From NCBI GenBank assembly GCA_027922465.2, contig BQMF02000021.1, forward strand, positions 558,001 to 622,000: a DNA stretch of 64,000 bases. The letters are read 5' to 3'. Positions within the stretch are counted from its first letter, which is position 1, and each line of letters opens with the position of its first letter. The position numbers were made by a program, and so were the translations under genes. This document shows, piece after piece, positions 61,034 through 64,000 of the stretch. Origin of the DNA: Turritopsis dohrnii (taxonomy: Eukaryota > Cnidaria > Hydrozoa > Anthoathecata > Oceaniidae). The notes beneath the pieces were generated by a model. It had not been told where the DNA came from and made no database searches. It saw only the letters and a list, made by a program, of their open reading frames with translations.

Positions 61034-61106
61034 CGATCTACGTGGGCTCGAACCACCGACCTTTCAGTTATCAGACAAGTCCACTAGCCAACTGCGCCAC
61101 GGAGGC
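61034..61106 (-). mobile_element. tRNA-like sequence (SINE head or pseudogene)
   Basis: The minus strand begins GCCTCCGTGGCGCAGTTGG (A box region), has a loop CTGATAA and a T-arm GGTTCGAGCCC (B box). Against elongator Met-tRNA the 5' half is close, but the anticodon stem pairs poorly and the acceptor 3' strand is missing. Confidence 0.55.
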
Positions 61107-62039
61107 ACATGTGTTTCATTATTGTATTATAAAGCTTTTTTGACTCTTCTGTTTACAAAACGTTGAGAATTTCTTTTTAGTAAGAAACGATGATCACAGT
61201 CCAAGATAGTTATTAGTTTCTTCTACAAATTTTCTTTTTTAACTTAAAATATGTTTTATGTCTTAAAATACATTTAATATTGATCAAAGAAACTTTTGTA
61301 AATATATCGCTGACATGCCATGCACGGTGCTTTGGTTTCGTTAAGTGCACGCATGAAATTTCAAAAAACCGCTAGGTTTGGACAGTAAGAAAAAAAAGAA
61401 GAAAACGAAAGCCGGTTGTAATAGCTTTCTTGCTTTCGCAGAAATCTAATAATGATGAAGACTGTGAAAATGCTGTAAAAAAAAAAAAGAAGATTTTTAT
61501 ACCATATTGGATTGTTTCATTTCTCGAGTCTAAAATTGCATAATACAGGGTTCTTCTTATTTCACTATGTAGAATCACGCATGGAACACTCAAGTCAATA
61601 AATTTGGTAAGCAAATTTTAAGCTAAAAATTAAAGGAAAGGCCAAACCAGAGATTGTAAACAAGTAAACGAAAAACCTATCCTTCAATGTAAAAATATAC
61701 AAATAATACCCTGGTTTGAAAGTCATGATTTCCAACTTCGATTGGACAATGAAATCTTTTCTTTTAACCAATCACATTGCGACGATCTGCTCTCATGCTT
61801 CAGAGGATAAAAGACATCGTGGATGAGATCTGCATCATAAGAATAAAATTGGTTGCATGTCTCGATGACTTTACAGGACAACCTGTGCAAGCTGCTTCCA
61901 TCGCGTCTGAAACAAAGGATGAAAGAGACAAATATGAACTAAATATATTAGATGCCCAAGTATTTTTTCTTCTATTAATAAAGCTAGTTCAGTTTCAATT
62001 CTCCACTCAGAAAAACGTCAGATCATTAGAGTAACAACG

Positions 62040-62125
62040 CTTTCATACTCAAAGTCCTTCTACTTTGAAGAGATAAGTTATTTTCATACTCAAAGTCCTT
62101 CTACTTTGAAGAGATAAGTTATTTT
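62040..62125. repeat. 42-bp tandem duplication
   Basis: tttcatactcaaagtccttc, tactttgaagagataagtta is present twice back to back. Each unit contains a small caaagt/actttg hairpin. Confidence 0.9.
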
Positions 62126-63285
62126 GATGAGATGAGAGGTCAGCGTTTCAGTATCAAACCTTATTAGCCAGAGGATATTTAGAACGGTCAGAAGGTTTAG
62201 CAACAACCCATCATCAGCAACACATGTCACCATGACAACGAGCTGAAACAACAATTCACACAAGTTAACAAGTAGCTCTCAGACGCCTGGCACTAATCAA
62301 CTACGCTCAAAGTGATCAATGACTTTCTTTGAGCAGTTTTTTTTTTTCACGGTCGATCACTTTCTGTTCTATTAGCATAAATTTCTTCTTAGCTTTTTTT
62401 TCTGTACACGCTTTTGTTTTTATAAGAATAGTTTCTATAAGAATATCAGGGTGAAAATTCCCTTAATTTGTAAGAATTATGACAAGAATATTCCCAGGGT
62501 GAGTTTCATAATGATAAGAGAACAGGGCGAAACACAGATACAGTATTATGCACAAACAAATAATACTCAAAAACGCGAAACTCAACACAAACACCAGACA
62601 TAGAGCTGTCTTCATAAGTTCACAACATAATTGTTGTATATCGTGTACATGTGACATTGTCACGGAGTCTTATTCTGAAATATAAGAACACATTAAGAAT
62701 ATCTCACCCTTATTTTTTGGAAAACCGTAAGAATACTTCACCCTCAACGAAATCTATGCTTATAAAATACAAAGCGTGTACTTCTGATCATTGCTTTTGT
62801 AAAAGGTTACCTAGGTAACCTATCATTCAAACGGTTGAAAATACCCCAGCAAAAGCTGTCAGCTCGACAAAATGGTTGCACTAACTTAACATGATCTTAG
62901 TAGTATTTTAAGAATATTTATAGCAAGTAAGAAAGGCCAGGAAATGTCACTCAATTTAAATGTTTACAAAACTACGTGACGGCATAAGTGCCCGAATGAC
63001 AGAGTAAATAATATTATAAACAAATAATAAAGACGGAGAATATTTGCAGTCAAAACTCTCATAAAAGTATTCGATAGAACGAGGCAAGAGTTGTCTCAAC
63101 CACCCAAACGAAGTTTTTGAGGGCCCACATTATGGATATAACAGATATGACATGGTGATGCCCTTGGTGATGCCCTTTCCTCCGGTATCACAGACTAACC
63201 CCACAACCAGACCCAGACCCTTTCACACAATCACTTTAACAATACCCTATTCCTTTCTAATAAGATGAACTATTATTAAGAAACC

Positions 63286-63405
63286 AAGTGGGCAAATTTG
63301 TTGAAAAATCTCTGCGATCGAGTGCATTTCTATAGAGACCTAAACAGTATGTCATTCAAAATGCTCTTCAACGCAGTGACCTTTTGAAGATTTAACACAC
63401 TGGAA
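63286..63405 (-). mobile_element. CACTGCGATGAAGAGC hairpin MITE copy
   Basis: gtgggcaaatttgttgaaaa, tcgagtgcatttctata on the left and aaaatgctcttcaacgcagtg on the right, reversed relative to the 47660 copies. Confidence 0.7.
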
Positions 63406-63748
63406 CTGGGAAATTGAGTAATTACAAATACCAAGCAATTTTGTATATTATAAAAACCTTCTTTATCCGTCGCTTTACAACACTGCCTTACCATTAAAAT
63501 CATAAAGACGTTTTGCCATAATCCAATCTTCTCTAAATGCAAGTAGATTATGAATAGCATCACATGAGAATGTTCAGAGCTACACAACAAAAAATAATGG
63601 TAGCAATAAACGTGCCATTGGCAAGTTGTCTGGTGATATTCGTGCGACCTGCTACACAAGCAACTAACATGGAGGCTTGCTTTAGTAGTTCAAAGTTTTC
63701 GTGATCATTTGATTGAGCATATTATATAAAGAGTCCAGTTGTTGATGA

Positions 63749-63958
63749 TTACGGAATTTTCTCGGCTATAAAAGGATGTGTCAGGCATTGGCTGACCGTC
63801 ATCCGTTTACCAGGATCCAAAGTCAGCATTTTGTCAAGCATATCTCGGAGTTGACCAACTTTGCGCTTAGACTCTTCGTTGTTCAGTTTATGTTTGCCAA
63901 CCAGTAGCTCTAGTAGGTCCTTGGTAGGGTTGGTGTAATTAATGACCGTGAACTTTTC
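63749..63958 (-). CDS. PRPF4B (PRP4 kinase), last exon, gene continues past the window
   Basis: About 69 codons ending in TAA. Residues read EKFTVINYTNPTKDLLEL, LRDMLDKMLTLDPGKRM and LTHPFIAEKIP, which match the C-terminal lobe of PRP4 kinases (NPTKDLL, a LD-x-x-K-R motif, H-x-FI at the end). PRPF4B is a nuclear CMGC-family kinase that phosphorylates U4/U6.U5 tri-snRNP splicing proteins. The catalytic residues lie in exons to the right of the window. The upstream border is taken as an acceptor AG at about 63959, which is uncertain because its pyrimidine tract is poor. Confidence 0.85.
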   Translation of the reverse strand, partial: EKFTVINYTNPTKDLLELLVGKHKLNNEESKRKVGQLRDMLDKMLTLDPGKRMTVSQCLTHPFIAEKIP

Positions 63959-64000
63959 CTTTAGTATTGAAGATCAGATTAAAACAAACACATACATACG

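Larger units (their letters stand above)
56641..63740. other. Long intergenic region before PRPF4B
   Basis: Holds several MITE remnants (listed), a tRNA-like sequence at 61037, a 42-bp duplication at 62040 and a repeat whose right end aaagcgtgtactt recurs at about 57717 and 62771. Frames such as 59125-59478 (+) and 61786-62034 (+) are open but show no recognisable domain. Confidence 0.4.

Noticed and set aside
61034..61106. Functional tRNA (Ile or Met type)
   Set aside because: The anticodon stem pairs poorly and the acceptor 3' strand does not match.
61777..62034. Small + strand frame (MLQRIKDIVDEICIIRIKL)
   Set aside because: Composition looks protein-like, but there is no domain, and its end abuts a tandem duplication; left as unassigned.

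Overview
The window is eukaryotic and animal: AT-rich, with intron-bearing genes that have GT-AG boundaries, long intergenic stretches and many small inverted-repeat transposons. The host genes (GPAA1, PABPN1, TRIM71/LIN-41, PRPF4B) are conserved metazoan genes. A RAG1-like gene with an N-RAG-type zinc-binding N-terminus, a pogo-type transposon and the density of MITEs point to a non-bilaterian animal, most likely a cnidarian. That last step is inference, and I cannot name the species.

Layout. 0.66-1.75 kb: intronless type I membrane protein with a Frizzled-like cysteine-rich region and a kringle, i.e. a ROR-type ectodomain without a kinase (+). 3.1-9.0 kb: ten-exon RAG1-like gene (-) whose seventh exon is split by a TA-flanked MITE that was then tandemly duplicated; its first exon also carries two frameshifts. 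9.3-10.1 kb: decayed Harbinger-like element with a MADF relic. 11.6-24.1 kb: complete ten-exon GPAA1 (-), whose introns hold a nested + strand ORF, a tRNA-derived SINE and several MITEs. 25.1-29.1 kb: pogo/Tigger-like transposon with long terminal inverted repeats and an apparently intact five-exon transposase of about 820 residues. 29.4-32.4 kb: 3 kb inverted-repeat-bounded block with GGATCCTG-rich repeats and a nested mariner-type MITE. 33.5-34.8 kb: inverted-repeat element with a THAP-domain relic. 37.4-40.9 kb: complete seven-exon PABPN1 (+); its first intron contains nine copies of GTCGGACGG and a cysteine-rich coding relic. 42.3-43.4 kb: decayed element-like coding fragments. 49.6-52.3 kb: intronless TRIM71/LIN-41-type gene (-). 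55.1-56.7 kb: pile-up of nested MITEs. 63.75-63.96 kb: last exon of PRPF4B (-), which runs off the right edge.

The host genes serve unrelated core functions: GPI-anchor attachment, poly(A)-tail control, RNA-binding ubiquitin-ligase regulation and splicing kinase. I see no sign that they form one pathway. The main theme is the mobile DNA: an apparently intact pogo element, a RAG1-like gene broken by a MITE, and at least eight short inverted-repeat families, some present in several copies or nested in each other. Exon boundaries were read by eye from splice sites and reading-frame phase; expect errors of a base or two.
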